A stretch of DNA of 64,000 nucleotides from Pseudomonas spelaei (GTDB lineage Bacteria > Pseudomonadota > Gammaproteobacteria > Pseudomonadales > Pseudomonadaceae), in the NCBI RefSeq assembly GCF_009724245.1, contig NZ_WNNK01000017.1:1-64000 (forward strand). Direction: 5' to 3'. A model generated the notes under the pieces. The model saw nothing but the letters and a program-made list of their open reading frames with translations, did no database searches and was not told the DNA's origin. The translations under genes were made by a program, and so were the position numbers. Numbering within the stretch: the first letter of the stretch is position 1; each line of letters starts with the position of its first letter. Positions 54,891 through 64,000 of the stretch are shown in pieces.

Positions 54891-55916
54891 ATGCAAGTGA
54901 AACACCTGCTGCTGATCGCCATCCTCGCCATGACTGCTGCTTGCTCGTCAACAAAGGAAGTCGTCGACGAAAACCTGAGCGAAGTCGAGCTGTACCAACA
55001 AGCTCAGACCGACTTGGACAACCACAGCTACACCAGCGCCACAGCGAAGCTGAAGGCACTGGAGTCGCGGTATCCGTTCGGCCGCTATGCCGACCAGGCC
55101 CAGCTCGAACTGATCTACGCCAACTACAAGAACGCCGAGCCGGAAGCTGCCAAGTCCGCCGCCGAGCGTTTTATCCGCCTGCACCCGCAGCACCCGAACG
55201 TGGACTACGCCTACTACCTCAAGGGCCTGACCTCGTTTGACCAGGACGTAGGCCTGCTGGCGCGCTTCCTGCCACTGGACATGACCAAGCGTGACCCGGG
55301 CGCTGCCCGCGACTCCTACAACGAGTTCGCCCAGTTGACCAGCCGCTACCCCAACAGCCGCTACGCGCCGGACGCCAAGCAGCGCATGATTTACCTGCGC
55401 AACCTGCTGGCCTCCTACGAAATCCACGTGGCTCACTACTACCTGACCCGTCAGGCCTATGTAGCAGCCGCCAACCGTGGTCGCTACGTGGTGGAGAACT
55501 TCCAGGAAACCCCATCGGTAGGTGATGGTCTGGCGGTGATGACTGAGGCCTACCAGCGCCTGCACCTGGACGCCCTCGCCGCCACCAGCCTGGAAACCCT
55601 GAAGTTGAACTACCCGAACCATCCAAGCCTGGTGGACGGTCAGTTCGTGCCAACCGTTGCCGAAGCGGATAACCGCTCGTGGCTGAGCAAGTACACTCTG
55701 GGTCTGATCGAGTCCCGTCCACCGCTGCCGCCGGGCGAAACCCGCGCCAACCAGGACGTGATCAAGCAGTACCAGGATGCCAAGGACGCCATTCCTTCGG
55801 ACCTCAAGCCTCATGACGAGAACGGTGACGTGATCGAAGAGCAGGCTCCTCAAGCCTTGGGCAACAACGAAGATCGTTCGTGGTTCAGCTACATGACCTT
55901 CGGTATTTTTGACTGA
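54891..55916 (+). CDS. bamD: Outer membrane assembly lipoprotein BamD
   Basis: An essential lipoprotein of the BAM complex that folds outer-membrane proteins. The 341-residue protein has a lipobox ([12 protein letters not shown]) and TPR repeats ([32 protein letters not shown]). The start at 54891 gives the normal leader. Its natural terminator region is split by the inserted MITE-like element. The fimbrial usher in this window would be an additional BAM client. Confidence 0.95.
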   Translation: MQVKHLLLIAILAMTAACSSTKEVVDENLSEVELYQQAQTDLDNHSYTSATAKLKALESRYPFGRYADQAQLELIYANYKNAEPEAAKSAAERFIRLHPQHPNVDYAYYLKGLTSFDQDVGLLARFLPLDMTKRDPGAARDSYNEFAQLTSRYPNSRYAPDAKQRMIYLRNLLASYEIHVAHYYLTRQAYVAAANRGRYVVENFQETPSVGDGLAVMTEAYQRLHLDALAATSLETLKLNYPNHPSLVDGQFVPTVAEADNRSWLSKYTLGLIESRPPLPPGETRANQDVIKQYQDAKDAIPSDLKPHDENGDVIEEQAPQALGNNEDRSWFSYMTFGIFD

Positions 55917-55952
55917 TGGGTTGATGCGGCACAAAAAAGGAGCCCCTCGGGC

Positions 55953-56139
55953 TAATGCCGATCAGTTAAGGAGTGGGGATCCAGCAACCGAAGCAGATTC
56001 AGTGTGGGAGCTGGCTTGCCTGCGATGCAGACACCTCGATACTTCAGGTATATCGAGTTGATCCAATCGCAGGCAAGCCAGCTCCCACATTCGTTCTTCT
56101 CTGCCTTGAGCACCGCGTTCGCTTAACTGACTGGCATTA
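55953..56139. mobile_element. MITE-like element inserted in the bamD terminator
   Basis: A 187-bp non-coding element. Its ends are 18-bp inverted repeats, TAATGCCGATCAGTTAAG on the left and the complement of TAATGCCAGTCAGTTAAG on the right (16 of 18 match). It is flanked by an exact 11-bp direct repeat GCCCCTCGGGC (55942-55952 and 56140-56150), which looks like a target duplication. Joining the flanks restores a terminator, GGAGCCC-CTC-GGGCTCC plus T6, behind bamD. A REPIN-like pair lies inside. No transposase is encoded, so it would need help from an intact element. Confidence 0.7.
56003..56089. repeat. REPIN-like inverted pair of REP sequences
   Basis: Two inverted copies of TGTGGGAGCTGGCTTGCCTG are separated by about 45 bases. 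The arms match a common Pseudomonas REP class. The pair lies inside the MITE-like element and could form a long hairpin. Confidence 0.75.
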
Positions 56140-56238
56140 GCCCCTCGGGCTCCTTTTTTATTGCACGCCTTTATTCCGCTGTGCGCCTGTCATGTCCTTG
56201 GCTAAACTGCCCTATTCCTTGTCGAGAAGCTGCCCACC

Positions 56239-56475
56239 ATGGTTCGTTTACTGTTCTGGATTGCCCTGATTGCTGCCGCCGTATGGCTCTGGCGCAAATT
56301 CAAACGCCCTGTGCCGACACAACAGCGTCCCAGTGAGCAAGGTGCAACCCCTATGGTTCGCTGTGCCCACTGTGGCGTGCACTTGCCACAGGATCGCGCC
56401 CTGAGTTCACGTCAGGAATGGTATTGCACACAGGCGCACCTCGAGCAGGGGCCGACGCCTATCGAGCGTCGGTAA
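56239..56475 (+). CDS. Small membrane protein with a four-Cys motif (PP0621-like)
   Basis: A 78-residue protein with an N-terminal membrane helix (LLFWIALIAAAVWLW) and a C-terminal zinc-ribbon-like part: CAHCGVHLPQ and one further Cys plus His in WYCTQAHLEQ. A gene like this lies at the same place in many fluorescent Pseudomonas. Function unknown. In P. aeruginosa, from memory, pilS and pilR occupy this stretch; they are not present here. Confidence 0.7.
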   Translation: MVRLLFWIALIAAAVWLWRKFKRPVPTQQRPSEQGATPMVRCAHCGVHLPQDRALSSRQEWYCTQAHLEQGPTPIERR

Positions 56476-56481
56476 CTGCCG

Positions 56482-57585
56482 CTAAATCCGTCCTGCCGGC
56501 GCATAAGGCGCCGGATCAATGATCGGCTCACGCTCCAGCAACAAATCGGCAAACAACTGACAGGATGCGGGGGCTAGAACCAGCCCATTGCGATAATGCC
56601 CGCAGTTAAGCCACAACCCTTCAAACCCGGGCACTTTACCAATATACGGAATGCCTTCGGGCGACCCAGGTCGCAACCCCGCCCAGTGCCCCACCACTTG
56701 TGCATCCGCCAACGCCGGAATCAGCTCCACAGCCGAGGCTTTCAGGCTTTCCAGTGCCGACTCGGTAGGCGTCTTGTCAAAACCCTCATGCTCCAAGGTG
56801 CTACCAATCAGAATATGCCCGTCTCGCCGGGGAATCGCATAGCGGCCTTTGGCCAAGACCATGCTCGACAAAAAGTCCGAAGCACATTTGTACAAGATCA
56901 TCTGGCCCTTGACCGGCTCCACGGGCAGCACCAAACCCAGATTACCCAGTAACTCGCCGCTCCAGGCACCGGCGGCGAGCACCACATGATCACCACGGAC
57001 CGGGCCAAGTGCAGTATTTACGCCGACAACCTTTCCGTCTTCCTGAATGAAACCTTCTACTGCGCACTGCTCATGAACCGTCACACTGGGTAAAGCCAGC
57101 AAGGCTGCCTTGAGGGACTTGACCAGGCGCGGATTGCGCACGTTGGCCACATCGGCCATGTAAATGGCCTGGGAAAAACCGGAGCCCAGTACGGGGACCG
57201 CGTCATGGGCTGCAGAAACGTCCACCTTGCTCAATGGACGACCTTCGCGGGCAGCCCAGGCAAGCGCTTCGGCTTCATCATCCAGGTCCAGCCAAAACAG
57301 GCCGGTGGTATAAACCTCGGGGTCGACCCCGGTAGCGGCAAATAAACGCTCGCCCAACTGCGGGTAGAAATCCTGGGACCAATGGGCCAGCGCGGTAACT
57401 GCAGGGCTGTAGCGCCACGGATAGAGCGGCGACACAATGCCACCGCCAGCCCAGGAGGACTCCTGCCCCACCGCCGAACGGTCCAGCAGCACCACCGCCT
57501 GCCCTTGGGTTGCCAGGTTGAAGGCAGTCAACAAGCCGATCACCCCGCCGCCGACAATCACTACTGTCTGTTGCTGATTAGCCAT
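56482..57585 (-). CDS. thiO: Glycine oxidase ThiO
   Basis: A 367-residue FAD-dependent enzyme that oxidises glycine to the imine used in thiazole (thiamine) synthesis. The Rossmann motif VVIVGGGVIGLLTAFNLA, the SSWAGGGIVSPLYPW substrate region and the C-terminal NCGHYRNGLVLAPASC box are typical. The ATG at 57585 is chosen; the longer frame adds 22 unlikely residues. It is downstream of pilE in the same direction. Confidence 0.88.
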   Translation of the reverse strand: MANQQQTVVIVGGGVIGLLTAFNLATQGQAVVLLDRSAVGQESSWAGGGIVSPLYPWRYSPAVTALAHWSQDFYPQLGERLFAATGVDPEVYTTGLFWLDLDDEAEALAWAAREGRPLSKVDVSAAHDAVPVLGSGFSQAIYMADVANVRNPRLVKSLKAALLALPSVTVHEQCAVEGFIQEDGKVVGVNTALGPVRGDHVVLAAGAWSGELLGNLGLVLPVEPVKGQMILYKCASDFLSSMVLAKGRYAIPRRDGHILIGSTLEHEGFDKTPTESALESLKASAVELIPALADAQVVGHWAGLRPGSPEGIPYIGKVPGFEGLWLNCGHYRNGLVLAPASCQLFADLLLEREPIIDPAPYAPAGRI

Positions 57586-57647
57586 CTTTCGATCCAGCCG
57601 ATAAAAAGAAAAAGACGCATCTGGAGCCCAATCGCTCACGATCCTCA

Positions 57648-58049
57648 TCATCGCCCCCAGCAGGCCTTGCGCGACATCTCGGGCGCAGCCGTCGGATTAC
57701 TTCCAACACCGCTACTGGTCAGCCTGAAGTCACCACACAAATCCCCCATCATCACTGAGCCAATGATGGGCGTAGCCACCAGATTGAAATCCTGAGGGTT
57801 CAGTACCACCGCGATTCTATAGTGATCATTGCCCGCACTGACGCCACCTGCATCAATAAAGGTACCGTTCCTCGCGTAATAACGCTCAAGGTACTGGGCC
57901 TGCTCTGTCAGCAAACTGGCTATTTCCGTGCGATACACCCTTTTCATATGGTTGGTGTATCCGGGATACGCAACACCGGCCAAGGTGGCGACGATCGCCA
58001 CTGCGATCAATAACTCGATCAGGGTAAAGCCTTTACTGCATCTGCTCAT
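57648..58049 (-). CDS. pilE: Type IV minor pilin PilE
   Basis: A 133-residue minor pilin with a prepilin peptidase site (SKG, then FTLIELLIAVAIVATLAG), E5 of the mature form and the TLAGVAYPGY spine. A Cys pair near the end probably forms the D-region loop. It would join the priming complex at the pilus tip. It follows pilX by 12 bp. In P. aeruginosa, pilY1 and pilY2 lie between these two genes; here there is no space for them. Confidence 0.85.
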   Translation of the reverse strand: MSRCSKGFTLIELLIAVAIVATLAGVAYPGYTNHMKRVYRTEIASLLTEQAQYLERYYARNGTFIDAGGVSAGNDHYRIAVVLNPQDFNLVATPIIGSVMMGDLCGDFRLTSSGVGSNPTAAPEMSRKACWGR

Positions 58050-58061
58050 CGCGCCGCTCGC

Positions 58062-58601
58062 CTACAGAAGTTGTCGCCACATGATTCGTCGGAAGCGGAC
58101 CCCCTGCCCGTCACCCAGCGCCACTCGCGCATACACCGCCTCCAGCACCGTCCGTGAGTGACCACTGATGCCCACTGCGGTCACCCGGTACAACGTCGCC
58201 GAGATGTCGGGTGGCAGATGAGCCAATCCAACACCACTCCCCAGGTTTTGAATGCCATAGACGCCATCCTTCATGCCTATCCAAGTGATCGTTGAGGCAG
58301 GATCAGTCCCTGGAACTGTCACCCAAATGGACTCACGTGGAGGACCGCACGTCGCAACGGAGCCGCATAGTCGCAAATCAAAACCCGGAGTCTGCACCGC
58401 AGACTCGCCCAGCCTCAGGCCACTTTCAGCACTTTGAAATGACTGGTTGCGTAACCGGACGCCGCCGGCGATCTTTTCCTGGGAGATTGCTCCCTGCATC
58501 GAAGACAGCCCAATGAGTGCCAACAGCAGCAGGAACACCAGACTGATCGGCAGCACCATACCGGCCTGCCACGAATGAAGCCGAAATTGACGTCGCGACA
58601 T
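58062..58601 (-). CDS. pilX: Type IV minor pilin PilX
   Basis: A 179-residue protein with the PilX N-terminal segment (QAGMVLPISLVFLLLLALIG, then SMQGAISQEKIAGGVRLRNQ). PilX lacks Glu5, and here that position is also not acidic. It is a component of the type IV pilus tip complex. It lies 4 bp after pilW, in the normal order. Confidence 0.83.
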   Translation of the reverse strand: MSRRQFRLHSWQAGMVLPISLVFLLLLALIGLSSMQGAISQEKIAGGVRLRNQSFQSAESGLRLGESAVQTPGFDLRLCGSVATCGPPRESIWVTVPGTDPASTITWIGMKDGVYGIQNLGSGVGLAHLPPDISATLYRVTAVGISGHSRTVLEAVYARVALGDGQGVRFRRIMWRQLL

Positions 58602-58605
58602 GAGG

Positions 58606-59313
58606 CTACTCCAGACGATTACGCAACGCCGCTACGACGCTGTACGTCTGATCCCTCACCCGCCCGCCGGGATCCTGGAGCGTCAGGAGGATGCGCACGC
58701 TGCGTATCAAGGCTTCGTCAGCGGGGCTGGCGTCATACCGTGTCACAACGCTTGACTCCGCCTTCCCGGCCACCCCGAAACTGAGGTCGAATTCCCGCAC
58801 GTTATCCACCAGGACCGCCTTGGCCGGAGCGGCTGGTGTGCTCAGCCGTAACTGCCCACCTTCAAAGGTGTATGTCAGCTTGCGAACAGGGAAGCGGGTA
58901 TGTCCCTGCGCAGGCTCCGGAGCGGTTCCGGCATAGGCCTGGGCAACGCTGATGCAATCGGAAAGCACCATCCAATCGGCTTTACTGCCACTGTTTCCAG
59001 TATCCGCAGTGACCAGTGTCAGCGTCTTTGAACTCCCGCTGGCGCTCCAGCCAACAGGTCGCGCAAAGTCCGTCGGCGCGTTGACGATAGACTCAACGGA
59101 CAGGCAACCAAACATGCCCGCGAGGCGGATTTCCTGAATCATCTTACCCAGGATAAACCGCGCGTCGTCCTGCAACAGCGCAGACGCATTCTGGCTGGCA
59201 TATGTACTGCGAGCGCTGATAGATATCTGGACCAGCCCTATCACCAGCACCAACCCAAGGGTCAACGCCAACAGCATCTCGACCATCCCGAAACCGCGAT
59301 CACGGCGAGTCAT
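58606..59313 (-). CDS. pilW: Type IV minor pilin PilW
   Basis: A 235-residue minor pilin with the cleavage site RGFGMVEMLLALTLGLVLVI and the PilW features (LLQDDARFILGKMIQEIRLAGMFGC). It overlaps pilV by 4 bp. Confidence 0.85.
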   Translation of the reverse strand: MTRRDRGFGMVEMLLALTLGLVLVIGLVQISISARSTYASQNASALLQDDARFILGKMIQEIRLAGMFGCLSVESIVNAPTDFARPVGWSASGSSKTLTLVTADTGNSGSKADWMVLSDCISVAQAYAGTAPEPAQGHTRFPVRKLTYTFEGGQLRLSTPAAPAKAVLVDNVREFDLSFGVAGKAESSVVTRYDASPADEALIRSVRILLTLQDPGGRVRDQTYSVVAALRNRLE

Positions 59314-59777
59314 TGCAACGCCCTATCGACTGCAACGCGACTGGTCAGCGTGAACGTTTCTCGGGCACCGCTGGCATTCGCCCCCCGGGAGTCGTCCCAA
59401 CTGATACTGACGGTCACCTCTCGCTGATTGATAGAGACTGAGCCTTTGGCGCTTTCACCAGCAAAACCGAGGATATTGGCCTCAAAATCATGCAGGTCCT
59501 GGTCACGAACACTGGCCATTACGGTATTGGCAGGAGCACTTTCCAGCTGCCCCCATGAATAGTCGGCTCCCGAATTGGCGCGAATTCGGTCCAGCATGTC
59601 ATAGGCGATAAAGCTGGCCTGGCTGGTCATCCTTGAGCTGTCGGTGTACTTCAAGGCCTTGAGTTGGATCAGCGCCGCTCCCAGCAAGCCAACGGCGAGG
59701 ATCAACACCGAAACCAGGACCTCGATCAAGGTCATACCGATTTGCGATGCTGGGGAGGGTTGGGCGTAAGACGTCAT
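59310..59777 (-). CDS. pilV: Type IV minor pilin PilV
   Basis: A minor pilin of about 155 residues. The prepilin leader ends in SQIG, followed by MTLIEVLVSVLILAVGLLG. The start is uncertain: ATG at 59777 gives a 14-residue leader, while a TTG at 59822 with an upstream AGGAG motif would add 15 residues. It opens the pilV-W-X-E operon. Confidence 0.82.
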   Translation of the reverse strand: MTSYAQPSPASQIGMTLIEVLVSVLILAVGLLGAALIQLKALKYTDSSRMTSQASFIAYDMLDRIRANSGADYSWGQLESAPANTVMASVRDQDLHDFEANILGFAGESAKGSVSINQREVTVSISWDDSRGANASGARETFTLTSRVAVDRALQ

Positions 59778-60028
59778 TGGGCCGGCGTGCATACCATCGT
59801 CATCCGTGTCGAAGGGTGTCAAAAGGCAGGAAGGAATCTCCTCTGCGGCCCAAGACTAGCGCCTGTCCTGAAGCTGCGCCGCACCTCGGAACAAAGCGAA
59901 ATACTTTGGACAGGAAGGCCACCATTCATCACTTCGAAGCCGACGCTATAACTATGCCTGCCAACTGGCCGCCTGAGTTCCGGCGAGTGGGGCCAGCCAC
60001 GACAATAACGTCCACGGAGGGGCGACAT

Positions 60029-60610
60029 ATGAAACAGCATGGTTTTACATTGATCGAGCTATTGTTCGGCCTGATCCTGAGCGGCGTCCTGGCCCAGTTG
60101 GCGATGCCCAGTTTCAAGGGACTGCTTGAGTCGCAGCGCCGTCAGAGCGCCGCCGAGTCCCTGGCTGGAGGACTGCGCTATGCCCGCACCGAAGCCATCG
60201 CGCGCAATCGTTCGGTCATCATCCACGCACTGGACGATGACTGGAGCCTGGGGTGGAGGGTCATACTCGACCTGAGCGGCCGCGGTCATCTGGATAACAG
60301 CAATCCAGTGCTGCTGGAGCGCCAGGACAGCGGACAGATACCGATTGTGGGCAATACACCCGTCAAAACCCAGATACGCTTCAGCGGACTGGGCGAACCA
60401 TTGCTGTCAGCAGGTGGTTTTCGGGCCGGCACCGTACACGTCTGCGCAACAGACCAGCAACTGAGCGTGCACCAAGTGGTGCTGGCACCCACCGGGCGCA
60501 TCAGCCTGCGCAGTGACAAGACCGAACAGGCACTATGCCGGGGTTACACCGGCACGTTGGGGCTTAGAGCAGCGAACGAACCCGCAGCTCCTTGGGCATG
60601 GAGAAAGTAA
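60029..60610 (+). CDS. fimT: FimT/GspH-type minor pilin
   Basis: A 193-residue pseudopilin with the cleavage site [28 protein letters not shown] and the GspH domain ([21 protein letters not shown]). FimT and FimU are close relatives; the name FimU is also possible. It is divergent from pilV, with about 250 bp between them. The 3' end overlaps ispH by 47 bp in convergent direction, and the last 25 residues differ from the family. Confidence 0.75.
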   Translation: MKQHGFTLIELLFGLILSGVLAQLAMPSFKGLLESQRRQSAAESLAGGLRYARTEAIARNRSVIIHALDDDWSLGWRVILDLSGRGHLDNSNPVLLERQDSGQIPIVGNTPVKTQIRFSGLGEPLLSAGGFRAGTVHVCATDQQLSVHQVVLAPTGRISLRSDKTEQALCRGYTGTLGLRAANEPAAPWAWRK

Positions 60611-61511
60611 TGTTTTCTTCACGACCGGCCAACTCATCCGCGCCGGTGGCGCCCCAGGCTTGCAGTTGCTGAATCACGCCACGCACCAGGACTTCCGGGG
60701 CCGAAGCGCCAGCGGTGATGCCGATGCGCTCGACACCATCGAACCAGCTGCGCTGCAAGTCTTCGGCACCATCGATCAGGTACGCCGGGGTGGCCATACG
60801 CTCGGCCAGCTCCCGCAGACGGTTGGAGTTGGAACTGTTGGGGCTACCGACCACCAGCACCACGTCGCATTCGTCGGCCAATTGCTTGACGGCGTCCTGA
60901 CGGTTTTGCGTGGCGTAGCAGATATCGTCCTTGCGTGGCCCGCCAATCGCCGGGAAACGTGTGCGCAAGGCATCGATGACACGACTGGTATCGTCCATGG
61001 ACAAAGTGGTCTGGGTGACGAAGGCCAGCTTCTCCGGGTTGTGCACCTGAAGCGCGGCCACATCTTTTTCGTCTTCCACCAGATAGATCGCGCCGCCATT
61101 ACTGGCATCGTACTGACCCATGGTGCCTTCGACTTCCGGATGACCGGCGTGGCCGATCAGAATGCACTCACGACCGTCACGACTGTAGCGCGCGACTTCG
61201 ATATGAACCTTGGTCACCAGCGGGCAGGTGGCGTCGAACACTTTCAAGCCACGGCCGGCCGCTTCGGTACGAACAGCCTGGGAAACACCGTGAGCACTGA
61301 AAATGACAATGACGTCATCCGGAACCTGATCCAGCTCTTCGACGAAAATAGCACCGCGCGCGCGCAAGTCTTCAACCACGAATTTGTTGTGGACCACTTC
61401 ATGGCGCACGTAAATCGGCGGCCCAAAGACTTCCAGGGCGCGGTTGACGATTTCAATCGCCCGGTCCACGCCGGCGCAGAAGCCACGGGGGTTGGCGAGT
61501 TTGATTTGCAT
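60564..61511 (-). CDS. ispH: 4-hydroxy-3-methylbut-2-enyl diphosphate reductase IspH
   Basis: A 315-residue iron-sulfur enzyme of the MEP isoprenoid pathway. It makes IPP and DMAPP in the last step. The three cluster cysteines are in [20 protein letters not shown] and [10 protein letters not shown]; the HxxG motif and the SSNSNRL box are present. It is the usual partner of fkpB and lspA. Confidence 0.96.
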   Translation of the reverse strand: MQIKLANPRGFCAGVDRAIEIVNRALEVFGPPIYVRHEVVHNKFVVEDLRARGAIFVEELDQVPDDVIVIFSAHGVSQAVRTEAAGRGLKVFDATCPLVTKVHIEVARYSRDGRECILIGHAGHPEVEGTMGQYDASNGGAIYLVEDEKDVAALQVHNPEKLAFVTQTTLSMDDTSRVIDALRTRFPAIGGPRKDDICYATQNRQDAVKQLADECDVVLVVGSPNSSNSNRLRELAERMATPAYLIDGAEDLQRSWFDGVERIGITAGASAPEVLVRGVIQQLQAWGATGADELAGREENITFSMPKELRVRSLL

Positions 61512-61532
61512 GCTGTGCCTCGTGTCTTGCCC

Positions 61533-61562
61533 TGTAGGAGCGAGCTTTCTCGCTCCTACAGT
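61533..61562. repeat. REP-type palindrome between fkpB and ispH
   Basis: A perfect inverted repeat with 13-base arms, CTGTAGGAGCGAG and CTCGCTCCTACAG, around CTTT. This is a classic Pseudomonas REP sequence and may act as a transcript-stabilising end. Confidence 0.8.
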
Positions 61563-61578
61563 AGGCCGGTTTCGTTAG

Positions 61579-62031
61579 TTACAACGCTTTAACGTCGATG
61601 ATTTCAACATCAAAGGTCAAGGTTTTACCGGCCAACGGATGATTGAAGTCAATAGTCACTTGCGCATCATCAAAGGCTTTGACCACACCCGGCAGCTCGG
61701 TATTCGCCGCATCGTTGAAGATCACCAGCAGGCCTTCCGACAACTCCATGTCCTGGAACTGCGAACGCGGGATGATCTGTACGTTTTGCGGGTTTGGCTG
61801 ACCAAAAGCGTTTTCCGGCAGGATCTGCAGGTTGCGCTTGTCGCCAGCCTTGAAACCGAACAGTGCCGCTTCGAAACCCGGTAGCAGGTTGCCATCGCCA
61901 ACCTTGAAGGTCGCTGGGGCCTTGTCGAAGGTGCTGTCGACCGTGTCGCCGTTCTCCAGGCGCAGTGCGAAATGCAAGGTGACTTCCGTGTTCTGGCCGA
62001 TGCGTTGCTCAGCCAATACCTGTTCAGTCAT
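61579..62031 (-). CDS. fkpB: FKBP-type peptidyl-prolyl isomerase FkpB/SlpA
   Basis: A 150-residue SlpA-type isomerase. TEVTLHFALRLENGDTVDST starts the FKBP domain; an inserted flap with QIIPRSQFQDM follows, and the domain resumes at VTIDFNHPLAGKTLTFDVEI. The ATG at 62031 is used. It overlaps lspA by 8 bp. Confidence 0.92.
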   Translation of the reverse strand: MTEQVLAEQRIGQNTEVTLHFALRLENGDTVDSTFDKAPATFKVGDGNLLPGFEAALFGFKAGDKRNLQILPENAFGQPNPQNVQIIPRSQFQDMELSEGLLVIFNDAANTELPGVVKAFDDAQVTIDFNHPLAGKTLTFDVEIIDVKAL

Positions 62032-62536
62032 GAACGGTCTCTCCGGTTTTCTTGCTTTTGAACATATCCAGCGCCAGCATGATTGCACCGACGCTGATGG
62101 CGCTGTCGGCAAAGTTGAACGCCGGGAAATACCAGCGGTTTTGCCAATGCACCAAAATGAAGTCGATCACATGGCCCAGGGCGATGCGGTCGTACAGATT
62201 GCCCAGCGCGCCACCGAGCACCAGAGCCAGCGCAACCGCCAGCCAGGTATCGTTACGCCCCAGGCGCTTGAGCCAGACCACCAGAACCGCGCTGACGACT
62301 ACTGCAATCAGGGCAAACAGCCAGCGCTGCCAGCCGGAGCTGTCAGCCAGAAAGCTGAAGGCAGCACCGGTGTTGTAGGCCAAGGTCCAGCTGAAGTAGT
62401 CAGGAATGACCACAATCTGCTGATACATCGACAACGAGCCCTCGAAGTGAGCCTTGCTGAGCTGGTCAATGACCAGCACCAGCACGCTCAGTACGAGCCA
62501 GCCCAGGCGTCCGAAACGACCGGCTGCATTAGGCAT
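62024..62536 (-). CDS. lspA: Signal peptidase II (lipoprotein) LspA
   Basis: A 170-residue inner-membrane aspartic peptidase with four helices that cleaves lipoprotein signal peptides, such as that of BamD. Catalytic Asp residues are in [15 protein letters not shown] and [20 protein letters not shown] is also conserved. It overlaps ileS by 8 bp. Confidence 0.95.
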   Translation of the reverse strand: MPNAAGRFGRLGWLVLSVLVLVIDQLSKAHFEGSLSMYQQIVVIPDYFSWTLAYNTGAAFSFLADSSGWQRWLFALIAVVVSAVLVVWLKRLGRNDTWLAVALALVLGGALGNLYDRIALGHVIDFILVHWQNRWYFPAFNFADSAISVGAIMLALDMFKSKKTGETVHD

Positions 62537-64000
62537 AGTGACGAACCTCGCCTGCGCCGCTGATGTTGTCGACGCAACGGCCACAGATTTCCGGGTGCTC
62601 CGGGTTCACGCCGACGTCTTCACGGCAGTGCCAGCAACGGGCGCACTTGGCGAAGGCCGACTTGACCACCTTGAGCTTCAAGCCCGGCACTTCGGTAGCC
62701 ACTGCATCGGCCGGAGCCTGGACGAATGGTGCCAGGCTGGCAGTCGAGGTAATCAAGACGAAGCGCAGCTCGTTGCTCAGCTTGGCCAGGTCGGCGGTCA
62801 GGCCTTCTTCGGCAAACAACGTGACTTCGGCCTGCAGGTTGCCACCCACGGCCTTGGCCGCACGCTGGTTCTCCAGTTCCTTGTTCACGGCAACCTTGAC
62901 GGCCATGACACCTTCCCAGTACTCGCGGCCTAGCTCGAAGTCAGCCGGCAGTTCGGTCAGGCCTTCATACCAGGTATTGAGCATGACGGACTCGTTACGC
63001 TCGCCCGGCAGGTATTCCCACAGCTCATCGGCGGTGAAGGCCAGAATCGGAGCGATCCAGCGCACCAGCGCTTCAGAGATGTGGTACAGCGCGGTTTGCG
63101 CCGAACGGCGGGCCTTGCTGTTGGCACCGGTGGTGTACTGGCGATCCTTGATGATATCGAGGTAGAAACCACCCAGCTCCTGCACGCAGAAATTGTGGAT
63201 CTTCGAGTAGACGTTCCAGAAACGGTATTCGCCGTAGTGCTCTTGCAACTCGCGCTGCAACAACAAAGTACGGTCCACGGCCCAACGATCCAGGGCGAGC
63301 ATGTCCTCGGCCGGCAGGATGTCGGTGGCCGGGTTGAAGCCGGTCAGGTTCGACAGCATGAAGCGCGCGGTGTTGCGGATACGGCGGTAAGCGTCAGCGC
63401 TACGCTGCAGGATCTGCTCGGACACGGCCATCTCGCCCGAGTAATCGGTGGAGGCAACCCATAGGCGCATGATGTCAGCGCCCAGCGTGTCATTGACCTT
63501 CTGCGGAGCGATCACGTTGCCCAGGGACTTGGACATCTTGCGACCGTTCTCGTCGACGGTGAAACCGTGCGTCAGCAGCTCACGGTACGGTGCGTGATCG
63601 TCGATGGCGCAACCCGTCAGCAAGGACGAGTGGAACCAGCCACGGTGCTGGTCCGAACCTTCCAGGTACAGGTCGGCACGAGGACCAGTCTCGTGGCCCA
63701 TTGGGTGCGAACCGCGCAGTACATGCCAATGCGTGGTACCCGAGTCGAACCAGACGTCCAGTGTGTCGCTGATCTTGTCGTACAGCGGCGCTTCGTCGCC
63801 GAGCAGCTCAGCAGCGTCCAGTTTGAACCAGGCTTCGATACCTTCCTGTTCAACACGCTGGGCCACAACTTCCATCAGTTCGACGGTGCGCGGGTGCAGT
63901 TCACCGCTTTCCTTGTTCAGGAAGAACGGGATCGGCACACCCCAGTTGCGCTGGCGGGAAATGCACCAGTCCGGACGGTTGGCAATCATCGAGTGCAGGC
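62529..64000 (-). CDS. ileS: Isoleucyl-tRNA synthetase IleS (C-terminal part)
   Basis: The gene runs off the right edge; the first half, with the HIGH motif, is missing from the window. Present are [17 protein letters not shown], the KMSKSLGN loop, the anticodon-binding helical domain and the C-terminal zinc knuckle ([11 protein letters not shown], then CGRCVDN). It is the core gene that precedes lspA. Confidence 0.96.
   Translation of the reverse strand, partial: LHSMIANRPDWCISRQRNWGVPIPFFLNKESGELHPRTVELMEVVAQRVEQEGIEAWFKLDAAELLGDEAPLYDKISDTLDVWFDSGTTHWHVLRGSHPMGHETGPRADLYLEGSDQHRGWFHSSLLTGCAIDDHAPYRELLTHGFTVDENGRKMSKSLGNVIAPQKVNDTLGADIMRLWVASTDYSGEMAVSEQILQRSADAYRRIRNTARFMLSNLTGFNPATDILPAEDMLALDRWAVDRTLLLQRELQEHYGEYRFWNVYSKIHNFCVQELGGFYLDIIKDRQYTTGANSKARRSAQTALYHISEALVRWIAPILAFTADELWEYLPGERNESVMLNTWYEGLTELPADFELGREYWEGVMAVKVAVNKELENQRAAKAVGGNLQAEVTLFAEEGLTADLAKLSNELRFVLITSTASLAPFVQAPADAVATEVPGLKLKVVKSAFAKCARCWHCREDVGVNPEHPEICGRCVDNISGAGEVRHYA

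Noticed and set aside
60513-61592. Plus-strand open frame opposite ispH
   Set aside because: IspH on the minus strand has all cluster cysteines; the opposite frame is a shadow.

Overview
The window looks like a fluorescens-type Pseudomonas chromosome. The right-hand 14 kb keeps the Pseudomonas core order clpB, pgeF, rluD, bamD, thiO, pilE-X-W-V, ispH, fkpB, lspA, ileS. The left 49 kb is accessory DNA: an integrative and conjugative element (ICE) of the PAPI-1/ICEclc type with several cargo blocks. It lies beside a tRNA-Pro/Lys/Pro/Asn cluster next to clpB. From memory, this is the chromosomal neighbourhood where PAPI-1 sits in P. aeruginosa PA14.

Layout. (1) 1-2.4 kb: IS66-type element tnpA-tnpB-tnpC, then a small monooxygenase-like gene. 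(2) 3-32.5 kb: a cargo block mixing chaperone-usher fimbriae with respiratory genes. It holds moaA, an amino-acid permease, a small membrane protein, dsbA and a fimbrial adhesin; a PvrS-PvrR-RcsC-RcsB signalling set; pilin, chaperone and usher; a SorAB-like sulfite dehydrogenase with a cbb3-type oxidase; ccmC-H; a minor pilin; a shortened ccmI; and a second adhesin. (3) 32.9-35.7 kb: prophage remnant with a frameshifted integrase, next to a broken ICE thioredoxin-fold gene. (4) 36.1-36.9 kb: a small gene overlapping a possible ADP-ribosyltransferase-fold protein, a candidate toxin-antitoxin pair. (5) 37-49.3 kb: ICE transfer genes (TIGR03757, 03756, 03755, TraG, DUF3742, MobH relaxase, integrase), interrupted by a cargo of permease, PipR-type LuxR solo and proline iminopeptidase. 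(6) 49.5-50.0 kb: four tRNAs. (7) 50.3-64 kb: core genes. A MITE-like element has inserted into the terminator region behind bamD, and the minor-pilin operon lacks pilY1.

The main new observation is a 15-bp sequence, TAAGAATCGTCTGAT, found five times in block 2: before moaA, pvrS, the major pilin, sorA and ccmI. It resembles the enteric RcsB box. The RcsB-like regulator encoded in the block has a recognition helix matching enteric RcsB. In four of the five copies a plausible -10 element starts 37-38 bases after the box start. The inference is that one regulator controls its own sensors, the fimbria, cofactor and cytochrome maturation, and a sulfite-to-oxygen electron chain. All functional statements rest on reading motifs and synteny; no database search or computation was run.
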